DNA from: Azorinus chamasolen
Lineage: Eukaryota; Mollusca; Bivalvia; Cardiida; Solecurtidae
Reading direction: 5' to 3'
Assembly: GCA_963576725.1 (NCBI GenBank)
Contig: OY755252.1
Location: 51,671,059-51,735,058, forward strand
DNA: 64,000 nucleotides
The position numbers and the translations under genes were made by a program. Below the pieces are notes generated by a model. The model was not told where the DNA came from and searched no databases. It worked only from the letters and a program-made list of their open reading frames with translations. Shown here piece after piece: positions 32,984-43,369 of this stretch (position 1 is the stretch's first letter; each line of letters starts with the position of its first letter).

Positions 32984-33104
32984 TACAGTAAAACCTCTAT
33001 ACACTGACTGCCCAAATGATGTCAAATTCTGCATTTTTCAGGCAGGTGGTAGCTTATATCAGGATAAAAGTTCAGCGGACATTACCATTAGTAGCTTTCT
33101 GCAT
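32984..33104. mobile_element. TAM-1 MITE, truncated
   Basis: TACAGTAAAACCTCTATACA starts only 16 bp upstream of the acceptor of the neighbouring TMCC exon. The GGCAGGTGGTAGCTTATATC and AGTAGCTTTCTGCATTA blocks follow, then TTM-1 takes over. Confidence 0.7.
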
Positions 33105-33354
33105 TAACCCTTTATTCCCTGAATAATCATGTAAGAACTAATGACATCATGCATATAAATTTACTGCATTTTTAAAATAACAAATGAACATTTAAATATT
33201 TAACCAAGACAGAAAGTGTATAATTAGATCTATATTATGTTGTAAGCAAACACAGCAGACCCTATTCAGACGGCTCCTATAGTTGCACATGTTTGCACTA
33301 CAGTAGCACCTGTTTGCGAAGGTGTAGAAAAGCAAATTTATAGAGTAAAGGGTT
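33105..33354 (+). mobile_element. TTM-1 MITE
   Basis: TTAACCCTTTATTCCCTGAA to TTTATAGAGTAAAGGGTT. The second hairpin arm is scrambled (GTTGCACATGTTTGCACTAC). Confidence 0.78.
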
Positions 33355-33364
33355 GAGCATCCAC

Positions 33365-33594
33365 CTACTCTTAATACACATGTATGCAATAATGACATCA
33401 TGAATATGTATTAGCTGAATTTTTATAATGACATTATGTTCACAGGATAGTTTGGTATTGGTAGTTAGATCTAGTATAATATCATAAGCAAACAGAGCAG
33501 ACCCTGATCAGACGGCTCCTGTAGGAGCTGTCTAATCTTGGTCTTCTCTGTTTGCAATGCATGAAAATGCATTTATATGAGGGAAAGGGTTAAG
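33365..33594 (+). mobile_element. TTM-1 MITE, left end worn
   Basis: AATAATGACATCATGAATAT, a complete hairpin (33488-33555) and TTATATGAGGGAAAGGGTTA, the GAGGGAAAGGG terminal sub-type. It follows the previous copy head to tail. Confidence 0.8.
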
Positions 33595-33607
33595 ATCCTA
33601 AGTTTCA

Positions 33608-34265
33608 AACAAGAAATGTCGAAACGACATCAAACCGGGTTTTCCTTCATTATTAACTAGTGATTTCTAAGTTCAAAGGGACATAAATCCCAGCTTTATG
33701 AAAATCTGTTGAGCAGTTTCAGAGGAGTTGTACTTACAAGGATAGGGTAAAAAAACCTAGTGATTTCTAAGTTCAATGGGGCATAACTCCCAGAAAAATT
33801 GCAGAAGGAAAAATCCCTGACAATATGCACATCTACATATTGTGTCCTTGCTACATACAAGGTTTTATAAAATTTTGTGGACCAGTTTTAGAGAAGTTGC
33901 GCTTACAAGGGTAGGGTCAAAGACCAAGTGATTTCTAAGTTCAAAGGGGCATAACTCCCAGAAAAATTGCAGAAGGAAAAAACCCCGACAATATGCGCAT
34001 CTACATAGTGTCCTTGCTACATACAAGGTTTTATGAAATTCTGTTGAACAGTTTGAGAGGAGTTGCGCTTACAAGGGTAGGATAAGAGGCCTATCGATTT
34101 CTAAGTTCAAAGGGGCATAACTCTCATAGAAATTGGAGAAGGAGAAATCCCCATCAATATGCACATCTACATAGTGTGTCCTTGCTATATGCAAGGTTTT
34201 ATGAAAATCTGTTGAGCAGTTACAGAGGAGTTATGCTTACAAGATTGGCAGCCATGCGAAAAAAT
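33608..34265 (+). mobile_element. HM-E element, 5' part
   Basis: AACAAGAAATGTCGAAACGA starts it, with an ATGTCG/CGACAT hairpin and the motif ACCGGGTTTTCC. GATTTCTAAGTTCAA recurs at 33662, 33762, 33930 and 34096 (the first unit shortened, then about 167 bp). It ends at AAGATTGGCAGCCATGCG without the terminal hairpin found in the copy at 48160. Confidence 0.85.
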
Positions 34266-34387
34266 GCGTAAGAGCCATCTGATCAAGGACCAATTTGGGG
34301 GCATAATAAGAGCTTTCTGCATTTTGAGAATTATCCAAATAGTTTTCTCAATCTAAAATGAGTGTGTGTTATTTGTCTAAACACAAT

Positions 34388-35091
34388 TTCTACTCTACTG
34401 ATCAGGCTAAGGGTGATTACATCAGCACTCACACTGGCTAGTCTCAGTCTGATATTAAGGGGAAACCTTTAAACTGTAGTTTCTGATGTGAAGAAGTCTA
34501 TACAAACAGGGCAGGGCCAATTTTAACCTCAGAACTATAATACTTATAAAACTCATAAAGGTATGCTAAGTAAATCTATACAACAAATATCTAAACTCCG
34601 GGACATGCAGTTTTTGACAAGAAGGTTTTTAAAGTTTTTCCTATGCATAACTAGTGATCCCATGGGCTGTTTAATTAAGCAGTCAGCTACAAAAAACTGG
34701 CAATCCCTGGGGTGGGACCAATTTTGACCCTAGGGGCATAATTTATATAACTTTTGTAGAAGACCTGAAGTTGAAGCTATGTGCCAAATGAAAGCTGAGA
34801 ACCTTCTAGTTTCGGAGGAGATGAATTTCAAAGTTTTCACTATATGTTTCTATTGAAAACTGAACACCCCTGGGGCGGGGCCAATTTTGACCCCAGGGGC
34901 ATAATTTATATAACTTTTGTAGAGGACCTACAGACGATGCTATGTACCAAAGATGAAAGCTGAGAACCATGTAGATGCAGGGAGAAGATTTTTAAAGGTT
35001 GAAATTGTTGACGCCGGACGACGCACGACGCCGGACATCAGGCGATCACAAAAGCTCACCCTGAGCACAAAAGTGCTCCGTTGAGCTAAAA
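34388..35091 (+). mobile_element. HM-A subfamily element, copy 2
   Basis: Collinear with 3599-4285, including the atypical opening TTCTACTCTACTGATCAGGC, and keeping the complete 3' end: GACGCCGGACGACGCACGAC, CATCAGGCGATCAC, hairpin GCTCACCCTGAGCAC/GTGCTCCGTTGAGC, then TAAAA. It abuts a reverse-transcriptase fragment. Confidence 0.88.
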
Positions 35092-35097
35092 AGGAAG

Positions 35098-36080
35098 CCT
35101 GAATGTAGGATCGATTCACTTTGTAAGTTATTTTGGGTAAATAGAAGAAACCATATTTTCAAAATAAGGATTATCCAAATCCAAAATATCGTCTAAATAC
35201 TGAGACGTTTTATTAAAAGCACTTACAATGTCAGATTGTGTATCAGGTTTTAAGCTAAGCATGAAATCCCTCTCATAGCAATATAAAAACAAATCTGCAA
35301 CAAGAGGGGCACAATTTGTTCCCATAGGTATACCAACAACTTGAAGATATATGGTATCCCCATAGCACACGAATATGTTATCTAAAAGAAATGTTAAAGA
35401 ACTACAAACATCATGGCAAGTCCACATTGTGTAATTTTCAACATCAGAATTCGAAAAGAATGAACGTTGAACATTACAAGCAAGGAACATTTTATTTTCT
35501 CTGGCAAAGGTTTTTTCTATCAATTTTATCAGTTTGCCCTTTATAAGATGGTGAGGTAGAGTAATATAGAGTATAGAGAAATCATAAGAGCTCAATGAAG
35601 AAATGTTGTACTGTTCATTTTCAAGTTTAGTCAAAATATCAGTTGAATTTTTTATGGACCAAAAAACATTAATACCAGAATTGTCATATATTTTTTCACA
35701 GTAACGTTTAACATGTTCTTTGATAGTAGTAAGACACGACATTTAAAGTTTAGATATATTAGTAGTAGTACAACAATTAGAGTTAGCAATAAAACGCGCC
35801 TTATACGAATTTTATGTAGCTTAGGAATCCAGTACATAGTAGAAAGTTTATGTTGTGTTACGTTAGGATTAGACTTAAAAGTATTGCACATTTTCACATG
35901 TTCCGAGACTATAGCTTTTTCAGGGGTTTGCACTGTAATATATGTTTGTGAACCAGTTAATTCCTTCTTCAAAACATCAACATAATACAATCTTCACATA
36001 ATTATTACATTATTTGATGCCTTGTCAGCAGGAGCAAGAACATAATTAGAATGAAAGTTCAAAATGTTTTTCTTAAGATA
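35098..36080 (-). mobile_element. Broken reverse transcriptase, Penelope-like
   Basis: Minus-strand frames resemble the reverse transcriptase found in many invertebrate Penelope-like retroelements. In order: NYVLAPADKASNNV (about 36025-36065), YYVDVLKKELTG, STMYWIPKLHKI, then after a frame change SCLTTIKEHVKRYCEK, YDFSILYITLPHHLIKGK, the catalytic-region phrase GIPMGTNCAPLVADLF and the motif YLDDI (about 35185). A stop codon follows NNVIIM, and a frameshift lies near 35810-35830. The frame stops at 35128 where HM-A sequence begins. The GIY-YIG endonuclease and the rest are missing. Assignment to the reverse transcriptases is firm, to Penelope-like elements less so. Confidence 0.8.
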
Positions 36081-36566
36081 TCGAAATGTAACTCTAGGTC
36101 GAACCCATTTTCCGACAGGATATATTGTTCAGCTAAATATCATCGCTACTGGAATACTGCTAAATTCTTCAAAAGAAGCCTCCTTTTTAGAAACGGGGAT
36201 TTTGTACAGAAATCAGCGGACATCTTCGACCAAGTACTGATTGACTCCGATTCTATTTCGGAACAAGGGTTTGAATATTATTTATGTTTTTATCACAAAT
36301 ACAATGGCTGACACTGGTTGTTGGCCTACATAATACATCAAATGATTATTTCCGGTATGTAAATTTGAATCTTACTTGACAGATTCCGGTCAATGGCGAA
36401 TGCTGTTCCGTTGGTTTCAGTAGCAATCTATTTTTCTAATTTGTTCGACACAAACAACCATTTACTAACCGTGCTGTTTAGTGTTAAATAAGTGTTATGG
36501 TACATAGATTCCTATTCTGAAGCCAGTTTGAAACGCAAAACTTGCGGAAATTTGCGCAGCATACAT
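36081..36566. other. Unassigned, possibly upstream part of the retroelement
   Basis: A short plus-strand open frame (36051-36311) is antisense to decayed retroelement sequence and has no motif of its own. Nothing else was recognised. Confidence 0.35.
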
Positions 36567-36845
36567 CTTTAACATTCATGATGTCATTATTTCTAACCAG
36601 ATAATTCATGGAGTAAAGGGTTAAATAGTCATAAGGGAAAGGGTTAGGAAAGTATGACATCATGAATATATATTGGATGAAGAGTTTCAATGTAAACTTT
36701 CAAGGATATTTTTTACTTTGGCCAGAATTTTAGAATAAGATCTATATCATGTTAAAAGCAAATAGAGCAGACCCTGATCAGACAGCTCCTATAGGAGCCA
36801 TCTGATCTGGGTCTACCCTGCGTCTATATGAAGAAAAAAGTTAAA
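36567..36845. mobile_element. TTM-1 end fragment and a full TTM-1 copy
   Basis: A reversed-orientation tail (TTCATGATGTCATTATTTC ... GGAGTAAAGGGTTAA, to 36625) is followed by a forward copy from AAGTATGACATCATGAATAT (36640) through the hairpin (36758-36822) to ATGAAGAAAAAAGTTAA. Confidence 0.75.
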
Positions 36846-36990
36846 TATGAATGAGCAGAAATAGCCCCAAGGTAGCCATTGTGATGGTGAAGTACTGTTG
36901 AAGTTTGATAGGAATGGTTTTACTGATGTCAAACCTGTGAAACTAAAGTTTTGTACAATGGCAACCCCTAGGACAAAGAAAACGGCATCA
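36846..36990 (+). repeat. Single monomer shared with 19285-19400
   Basis: AGCCATTGTGATGGTGAAG, GTTTGATAGGAATGGTTTTA and TGATGTCAAACCTGTGA parallel the segment near 19310-19380. Confidence 0.5.
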
Positions 36991-37167
36991 AAGATATGGC
37001 AGCATCACTTATCTTTTTCTTCTAAAAACTAAAGAGCTAAAAAAGCTTTCTCAGACTTGATTATATTTATTACTGTAATAAAAGCTGATTTATCCCCAAT
37101 TTGTGAACGTCACGCAAGTGTTATTTAACAGTTTTCTATACCACTGCAGTTCACAGTGATTTTACTC

Positions 37168-37406
37168 TTAACCCTAGCCTTCAAATAAACACCTTTTTAC
37201 ATTTGAAAACAGAGTAGACCAAGATCAGATGGCTTCTATAGGATCCGTCTGATCAGGGTCTGCTCTTGACATGATATAGACCTGATTCTGCAGTTTTTTG
37301 TCATAGCAAAAAACTCTCTTGAGAAGTTTAAATTATAAAAATTCTGCTAATAGATATTCATGATGTCATTCTTTCTTACATGAATATTGAACAGGTACAG
37401 GGTTAA
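37168..37406 (-). mobile_element. TTM-1 MITE, inverted orientation
   Basis: CTTAACCCTAGCCTTCAAAT opens it, the first hairpin arm is GAAAACAGAGTAGACCAAGA, and it ends TTGAACAGGTACAGGGTTAA. The GTTTGC at the end of the second arm is deleted. Confidence 0.75.
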
Positions 37407-37523
37407 ATGAGAACCTCTCATAGAGACTATATTGAGATTCTCTAATAGAGATTAATCCACCTTAAAAGTGTACAAAACTTAATTCCCTTTGAGAATTAAG
37501 ATAACATTTTTTGCAAATGACAG

Positions 37524-37710
37524 GGTATGGAACGTTTTCACATGTCATTATAAAAATGCAGCTAATTAATCCTCCTGATGTCATTATTTCTCATGAATAT
37601 TCATGGTGTAAAAAGGTTAAGAATTGTACTACTTCAATTACTTAAGTGTGGGCAAGGTATTAACCCTTTTCCTGTTGAATATTCATGTAAGAAATATTGA
37701 TATCATGAGC
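37524..37710. mobile_element. Two TTM-1 end fragments
   Basis: A reversed tail (AATCCTCCTGATGTCATTAT to TTCATGGTGTAAAAAGGTTA, ending 37619) and a forward head (TTAACCCTTTTCCTGTTGAA, TTCATGTAAGAAATATTGA, 37662-37708). Confidence 0.65.
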
Positions 37711-37792
37711 TCCACCTTACTGAGCTTTAAAACTGGTGGAAAGGGAAGATTTGATGTATAGGGTAATTAGTACTATCTACAGCATTTGCTTT

Positions 37793-37813
37793 GGGGGGGG
37801 GGGAGGGGGGGGG
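37793..37813. repeat. Poly-G run
   Basis: Twenty G residues interrupted by a single A, followed by C, sit beside a TTM-1 copy. It is a simple-sequence tract that could form a G-quadruplex. Confidence 0.9.
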
Positions 37814-37830
37814 CATATAGCCAGCAAAAT

Positions 37831-38082
37831 TAACCCTTTCCTTCATGCAAATGCTTTTTCACACCTTTGTAAACTGCGGGACAACCCAGATGACTCCTGT
37901 AAAAGCTGTCTGATCAGGGTCTGCTCTGTTTGCTTAAGAAATTACGGTATAACACATCTAACTCTACTATTTTTACCAATACCAAAATATCCTGTGCACA
38001 TATGCCATTATGAGAACTAAGCACATAAATACTCATGATGTCATTATTTCTTACATGAATATTTAACAGAGAAAGGGATAAA
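37831..38082 (-). mobile_element. TTM-1 MITE, inverted orientation
   Basis: TTAACCCTTTCCTTCATGCA, a hairpin missing part of its first arm (GTAAACTGCGGGACAACCCA), ATTTTTACCAATACCAAAAT and TTTAACAGAGAAAGGGATAA. It belongs to the CCTTCAT sub-type with CAATACCAAAA. Confidence 0.8.
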
Positions 38083-38323
38083 TTATTTCAATATCCCTAC
38101 CCTCACATCTCAGTAGGGCAAATTTTTGTAGGCCACCGATCAAAGCCTTTCAGTGAACACAGTCATATTGATTCATACCATTATTGTCAATAATTCAGTA
38201 CCCTTATTCAAGATAGAGTTAGATCAATAGTCACGCAATTTACTTATTCCTCATGGTTCACACCTTCATTAACCCATTCCCTTATAAAAGTCATGAATGG
38301 GTGAGAAATAATGTATGGATAGT

Positions 38324-38715
38324 AACCCTTTATTCCATGAATATTTATGGAAGAAATAACGACTTCATGAATATTAATTAGATTAATATTTAAAGTGGAA
38401 TATTAACATGCAATTTTTGCCAAAGCATAAACGACAGAATCAGATCTATACTATTACATAAGCAACCAGAGCAGACCCTGATCTGTTTTCAAAGGCATAG
38501 AAAGGTGTATTTATGGAGTACAGGGATTAATTAACTGAATTCTATAATGCCATCATAATCAACTGATTTGTTTTGCCATGGCAGAAGCTGTAGAATCAGA
38601 CTATATTTTTCATAAGCAAATAAGCAGACCCTGATCAGAAAGCTCAAACAGGTGATCTGGGTCTATCCTATTTGCAAAAGTGTAACAAGGCATTTCTACG
38701 ATGGACAGGTTAAAC
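38324..38715 (+). mobile_element. Two TTM-1 copies head to tail
   Basis: The first (38324-38531) has CCTTTATTCCATGAATATTT, no second hairpin arm, and ends ATGGAGTACAGGGATTAA. The second (38530-38715) lacks the left terminus, keeps GCCATGGCAGAAGCTGTAGA and a hairpin, and ends GATGGACAGGTTAAA. Confidence 0.75.
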
Positions 38716-40022
38716 CCTTTGAATGTTGAATTTCAAAGTGGAATAGGCCATCAGTGTTTAATAATAAACTCTATCCAGTATGAAGGTATAATTTGCAAAA
38801 GAATTTTGAATGAAAAATAGTGAAGAGTCTGCAAACACTAATCAGAGGATGAGTCTGCATACACTGATCAAAGGGTGAGTCTGCAACCACTGATCAGAGG
38901 ATGAGTCTGCGTACACTGATCAAAGGGTGAGTCTGCAAACACTAATCAGAGGATGAGTCTGCGTACACTGATCAAAGGGTGAGTCTGCAAACACTGATCA
39001 GAGGGTGAGTCTGCAAACACTGATCAAAGGGTGAGTCTGCAAACACTGATCCGAGGGTGAGTCTGTATACACTGATCAGAGGGCAAGTCTGCAAACACTG
39101 ATTGGAGAGTGAGTCTGTGTACACTGATCAGAGGGCAAGTATGCAAACACTGATCAGAGGGTGAGTCTGTATACACTAAACAGAGGGCAAGTCTGCAAAC
39201 ACTGATCAGAGGGCGAGTCTGCATACACTGATCAAAGGGCAAGTCTGTATACACTGATCAGAGGGCGAGTTTGCAAATACTGATCAGAAGGCAAGTCTAT
39301 GTACACTGATCAGAGGGTGAGTCTGTATACACTGATCAGAGGGCAAGTCTGTATACACTGATCAGAGGGTGAGTCTGTATACACTGATCAAAGACCGAGT
39401 CTGCAAACACTGATCAAAGAGTGAGTCTGCAAACACTGATCAGAAGGCGAGTCTGCAAACACTGATCAAAGGGCAAGTATGCATACACTGATCAGAGGGC
39501 GAGCCTGCAAACACTGATCAGAGGGCGAGTCTACAAAAACTGATCAAAGGGCAAGTCTGCAAACACTGATCAGAGGGCGAGTCTGCAAACACTGATCAGA
39601 GAGAGAGTCTGCAAACACTGATCAGAGAGAGAGTCTGAAAACACTGATCAGAAGGCAAGTCTGAAACACTGATCGGAGGGCAAGGCTGCAAACACTGAGC
39701 AGGGGGCAAGCCTCTATGCACTGATCAGAGGGCAAGTCTGTATACATTGATCAGAGAGCGAGTCTGCAAACACTGATCAGAGAGTGAGTCTTCAAACACT
39801 GACCAGAGAGTGAGTCTGCAAGCACTGATCAAAGGGTGAGTCTGCATACACTGATCAAAGGGCAAGTCTGCATATACTAAGCTGGGGGCAAGTCTGCAAA
39901 CACTGATCAGAAGGCGAGTGGGCAAGTCTGCAAAAACTGATCAGAGAGTGAGTCTGCAAACACTGAGCCCAGAAGTCCTCTATAATCTGAGTTTATATTG
40001 TTTGCAAAAGATCAAAGGGTTA
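38712..40022. mobile_element. TTM-3 MITE expanded by a minisatellite
   Basis: The left end TTAAACCCTTTGAATGTTGA with GGAATAGGCCATCAGTGTTT and the right end GTTTGCAAAAGATCAAAGGG-TTAA belong to one TTM-3 element. In place of a single hairpin there is an array of about 1.15 kb. Confidence 0.8.
38822..39968. repeat. 26-bp minisatellite (about 44 units)
   Basis: The unit GAGTCTGCAAACACTGATCA plus GAGGGC (or AAGGGT, GAGAGA) is 26 bp. CAAACA...TGATCAGAGGGC is the TTM-3 hairpin arm. Variants GTATACACTG and GCAAACACTG alternate in patches, which suggests higher-order duplication. Minus-strand open frames rich in CRL and DQC are translations of the repeat, not genes. Confidence 0.92.
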
Positions 40023-40270
40023 ACTCCATGCATGGTAAATAAACGTCTATAATACATTGTCCTTTCTATAATACTTTGGACCACAAACAGTGCAGACCCA
40101 GATCAGAGGGCTCCTCTAGGACCCCTCTGATCTGGATGTACACTGTTTGCAAATGGTAGTACACCTGTTTCCCACATTCCAAGGATTAATATTTTGGATG
40201 ACAAACAGTGCATAACCTCAGAAGCTTTCTGATCTGGGTGTACACTATTTGTAAATAATCAAACAGTTAA
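40019..40270. mobile_element. TTM-3 copies
   Basis: The first has an almost perfect hairpin at 40085-40153 (CAAACAGTGCAGACCCAGAT against ATCTGGATGTACACTGTTTG). A second, shorter one follows (ACAAACAGTGCATAACCTCA to GGGTGTACACTATTTG). Confidence 0.8.
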
Positions 40271-40284
40271 GTTCTTGAATGGCC

Positions 40285-41423
40285 TAGGGCTGTCATTGAT
40301 TGGCCTCGCTGTATCGATACATCAATGACTCAAATATCGATGATTTACTATTTAAGGGAATAAACTCAAAACCAGTACAAATTCTCAAGTAAAACGTATA
40401 CAATTAACTGCTTCACTTAGAAAATGCCATTAGAATAAAATAAAAAGACAAGCTCTTTCTGAGTTTGTTATAAGTAACTGATTCTTGTAACAAAAATACG
40501 AAGGTAATGTGGAAATAACAGAACAACGTTAACCCTTTCCTTTATAGAGACTAATTTCAATGCCATGTCAAACAGAGTATTCCAAGATTGGTCAGGTAGT
40601 TCACAATAAGTCTACTCTGCCTGGATTATATCAAACATTCCGGAGTTTGAGGAGTTAAGCTATTAATTGTTGCCTGAAACGAAAATAACGTAGGCCATAA
40701 GGGTATTGCAAACAATTACTTGGCAGGCTCAAGCACTCAACAGTTACTGTACTCACTGACCAATGATTTCTGTTGACATGCGAATGAATATTTGTGTTAT
40801 TACCGCTGTACAGTAGGACAACACTCTGCAGAGTTTGCATATGACTTTGGATTTATGAAATTCACCATTGACTTTCAGAAAGGTGAAGTTTGTTCAAACC
40901 TCAATACTTTTTTCGAGGTTTTTGAGCTAAACTCCTCAAACTCCGGAACGTTTGTCGCCATTGATGTTGTCGTGCTCAGAATGGGGAAGGGCAAATTGGC
41001 TGACGCAAGTTTGCAGTGCCGTGTAAACTGCAGGTTCTACGAGAATTTATGTTCATGTAGCGTTACTTGCATCACGTTTTGATTCATCCTACTTTATTTA
41101 AGTGAATACAAGGTTTTCTAAAGATCACGCTGAGTAACACAGGATTTTTTATTTGGGCTACATACTGTATTCATCTCACGAAACTGACCCAGATTAAGTG
41201 CAAACCCAAGTCTTAGTATTTAATGTTGTAAAACACCGTGAATGTAAAGTGAACTGGAGCAATGATAAATGAACAGATGGGTACGACGCAAAACACATTT
41301 ATTCAGGTTGTTTCTAGTTTTTTCATGAAAAATGTATCGACACCTGGAAAGTCTGTATCGATATATCATCGGAACTTTGAAATAGACGATTCACTGATAT
41401 CGCAAGTTACCATGACGGCCCAA
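40285..41423. mobile_element. Second hAT-like non-autonomous element
   Basis: Left end TAGGGCTGTCATTGATTGGC; right end, opposite strand, TTGGGCCGTCATGGTAACTT. Both subterminal regions contain GTATCGATA-type motifs (40311, 41369). TTGAATGG at the left flank and TTGAATGC at the right flank look like an 8-bp target duplication, though the left copy is offset by two bases from the end I would predict. No transposase is visible. Confidence 0.6.
40531..40951. repeat. Worn TTM-1 copy and a 25-bp inverted repeat
   Basis: TTAACCCTTTCCTTTATAGA and a short hairpin lie at 40531-40625. The segment CATTCCGGAGTTTGAGGAGT at 40637 recurs inverted at 40928-40950 (CTCCTCAAACTCCGGAACG). Both lie within the hAT-like element. 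Confidence 0.6.
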
Positions 41424-41712
41424 TTGAATGCTATACAAATGTCAATGACTCATCTACAAAAACCAGTTCAATTCTACTATGTTCAAAAACGTATTCAAAA
41501 CTAAAGCTCAAATGCAACACTTATATCCAAATAAACATTTGCATAAAGTTGGGTGGAGACTTTAGGTCAATAAACCAATTTGCTATATAGAATTCCTGGA
41601 TTCTGACTGTGAAGGAATGTGAGGGCAAAGATAGGCAAAAGTTTGAAAGCTTATAAAGAAGATTAACCACTGCACAAATGCCACTCTGCAACTCAGGTAG
41701 CATTGCACTTAC

Positions 41713-41911
41713 ATCTTTATCTAGATCCTCGAGACTGCGTGATATGTGTGAGGTTAGAGTATCCTCTGGTACTTGGAGAGTATTGCTGCCAGAACGGGGC
41801 TTGCCGCCACTGCTGTCAGGCGAGAGTTGGCGCTTTGGAAGACTTGGGCTCTTAGTCACGGGCTTCTTGGTACCAGGCTTCAATCCTGGGAGTCTGGCCT
41901 CAGACTTTTTC
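41713..41911 (-). CDS. TMCC: TMCC-family protein, basic Ser/Pro-rich exon
   Basis: A 199-bp exon bounded by acceptor CATTTTCAG and donor GTAAGT. After one base completing an Arg codon it encodes 66 residues: a basic Lys/Pro/Ser linker (KKSEARLPGLKPGTKKP, then SPSLPKRQLSPDSSGG) and SHISRSLEDLDKD at the end. It leaves in phase 0, matching the phase-0 start of exon 32784-32967. I do not recognise a domain. The amino-terminal half of TMCC proteins is poorly conserved and low in complexity, so membership rests on strand, splice borders and phase. Two plus-strand frames over it are shadows. Confidence 0.75.
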
Positions 41912-42142
41912 CTGAAAATGAGACAAAAATGGTCATAGATAAGATGTGTAGAAACATTTTTCAAGAAAAGCTCCTCTATTTTTTTCTCCTCTATATATTT
42001 CTCCACTATGTGATAACATCATAGAGTTTAGCAGAGAAACAGTGATTTGAATATTAATTTTGTAATACATCCTCCAGCTATGAATAATATATAGCAAAAT
42101 TGAGATGTTTGAAGTCTACATGGAACTGCATGACTTGTAATG

Positions 42143-42330
42143 TTAAACCATTTCCTTCATATAAGCCTGTTTTCATGCATCTGCAAACAGAGTAGAACCA
42201 GATCAGACAGCTTGATCTGGGTCTACTCTGTTTGCTAATTTGATAGGTCTGTTTCTTTAGTTTCTAAAATGGCTACTATGTTCCATATTTCATTACAATT
42301 GTTTAATCCATGAATATTCAGTAGGTACTG
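42143..42330 (-). mobile_element. TTM-1 MITE with shortened hairpin
   Basis: GTTAAACCATTTCCTTCATA, arms GCAAACAGAGTAGAACCAGA and GATCTGGGTCTACTCTGTTT with the loop reduced to CAGACAGCTT, then ATGAATATTCAGTAGGTAC. Confidence 0.75.
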
Positions 42331-42370
42331 AAATTTGAACTACGGTAAATGTAGAACAGGGACCAGATTA

Positions 42371-42722
42371 AACCCTTTGCATGGTGATTTTTCAAATCGG
42401 TCTGCTCAACCATTAGTTATCAAGTAATATCCATTCAAAATTACAGGGTAAATTATCAGTCAGCAGAAAACAGTGTGGACCTTGAACAGACCGCCTCTCC
42501 ACAAGCCTTCAGATCTGGGTCTACACTGTTAACAAATACCATTTACAAAATTAAAATGAACTATCATCAACTATTGGCAACTATCATCTGCATAAAAGGT
42601 GATCTGTTTAACTCTCTGAATGTGGAAAACCAGTTGGCTGTCATTTGTAAACAGTGCAGACCCTTCATACAGACTGAAGTCTACCTTTAACTAGTTATGT
42701 ACTATTCAGTATTGAAAGGATT
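42371..42722. mobile_element. Two TTM-3 copies
   Basis: The first (42371-42545) starts TTAAACCCTTTGCATGGTGA and has CAGATCTGGGTCTACACTGT. The second (42608-42722) starts TTTAACTCTCTGAATGTGGA, has GTAAACAGTGCAGACCCTTC and ends TATTGAAAGGATTAA. Confidence 0.7.
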
Positions 42723-42894
42723 AAATGTATGACCAATTAGTGCATGAACAATTTTCTAACATATATCACAGCTTCCTCCACGACACATGTCTATGACATT
42801 ACTCAGATGGAACTGACAGCCACGATTTACAATTTATATTGCTCAACCCACACTCAGGATATTGCAGGCTACATGTAATTGAACAAGAGATGCT

Positions 42895-42985
42895 GATAAA
42901 ACAGGTGGTAACAACCTAAGGGAGCATTCTGCATTACTTTGGTCCTGCATTAAGCAACAACCTGCTCTTTAAGACTCCTATGTTC
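42895..42985. mobile_element. TAM-1 remnant
   Basis: AACAGGTGGTAACAACCTAA, GAGCATTCTGCATTAC and CTGCATTAAGCAACAACC keep the TAM-1 central palindrome. Confidence 0.55.
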
Positions 42986-43200
42986 AACAAGAGCACCGCA
43001 TGCAGGTGCCAACTGTCTGTCTAGACATTTTAAGTTTTTATTCCTAAGTCCATAAAGGGGCATAATGTTGTAAAAAAGCCTTACAGAGTTATGGCCTTTG
43101 GTCAGATTGTAACTTCGTTTGCGGGGGGTATAATGACATCATAAGCTGCAAATGCATGCCAACTTTTAAGTATGTATGTGCAATGGCGACAAAATTATCG
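42986..43200 (+). mobile_element. HM-C element, 5' fragment
   Basis: AACAAGAGCACCGCATGCAG with a GCACC/GGTGC hairpin, then one partial monomer (GTCCATAAAGGGGCATAATG, GAGTTATGGCCTTTGG). No 3' end. Confidence 0.65.
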
Positions 43201-43369
43201 CCAACGTTAAAGTGGGGACAAACAGATAAACCATTGCCAACCAACAGTTGTCACAGGAAAAGCAACCAATCCACATAAAGATCGCAGATCTGAGGGGGCA
43301 TGCAAATGATTTTAACAATTTTGGTACAGGGTCACCTACGGATTTTTCCTGCAAAATTATACTGAAATC

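Noticed and set aside
35713..36311. Plus-strand frames of 90 and 86 residues
   Set aside because: They are antisense to the decayed reverse transcriptase, with no motif of their own.
39024..39925. Repeat proteins rich in DQC and CRL on the minus strand
   Set aside because: They are translations of the 26-bp minisatellite; the frame survives only where unit variants avoid stops.
41678..42024. Two plus-strand frames over the exon at 41713
   Set aside because: They are antisense to a spliced exon with good borders and matching phases, and have no motif.
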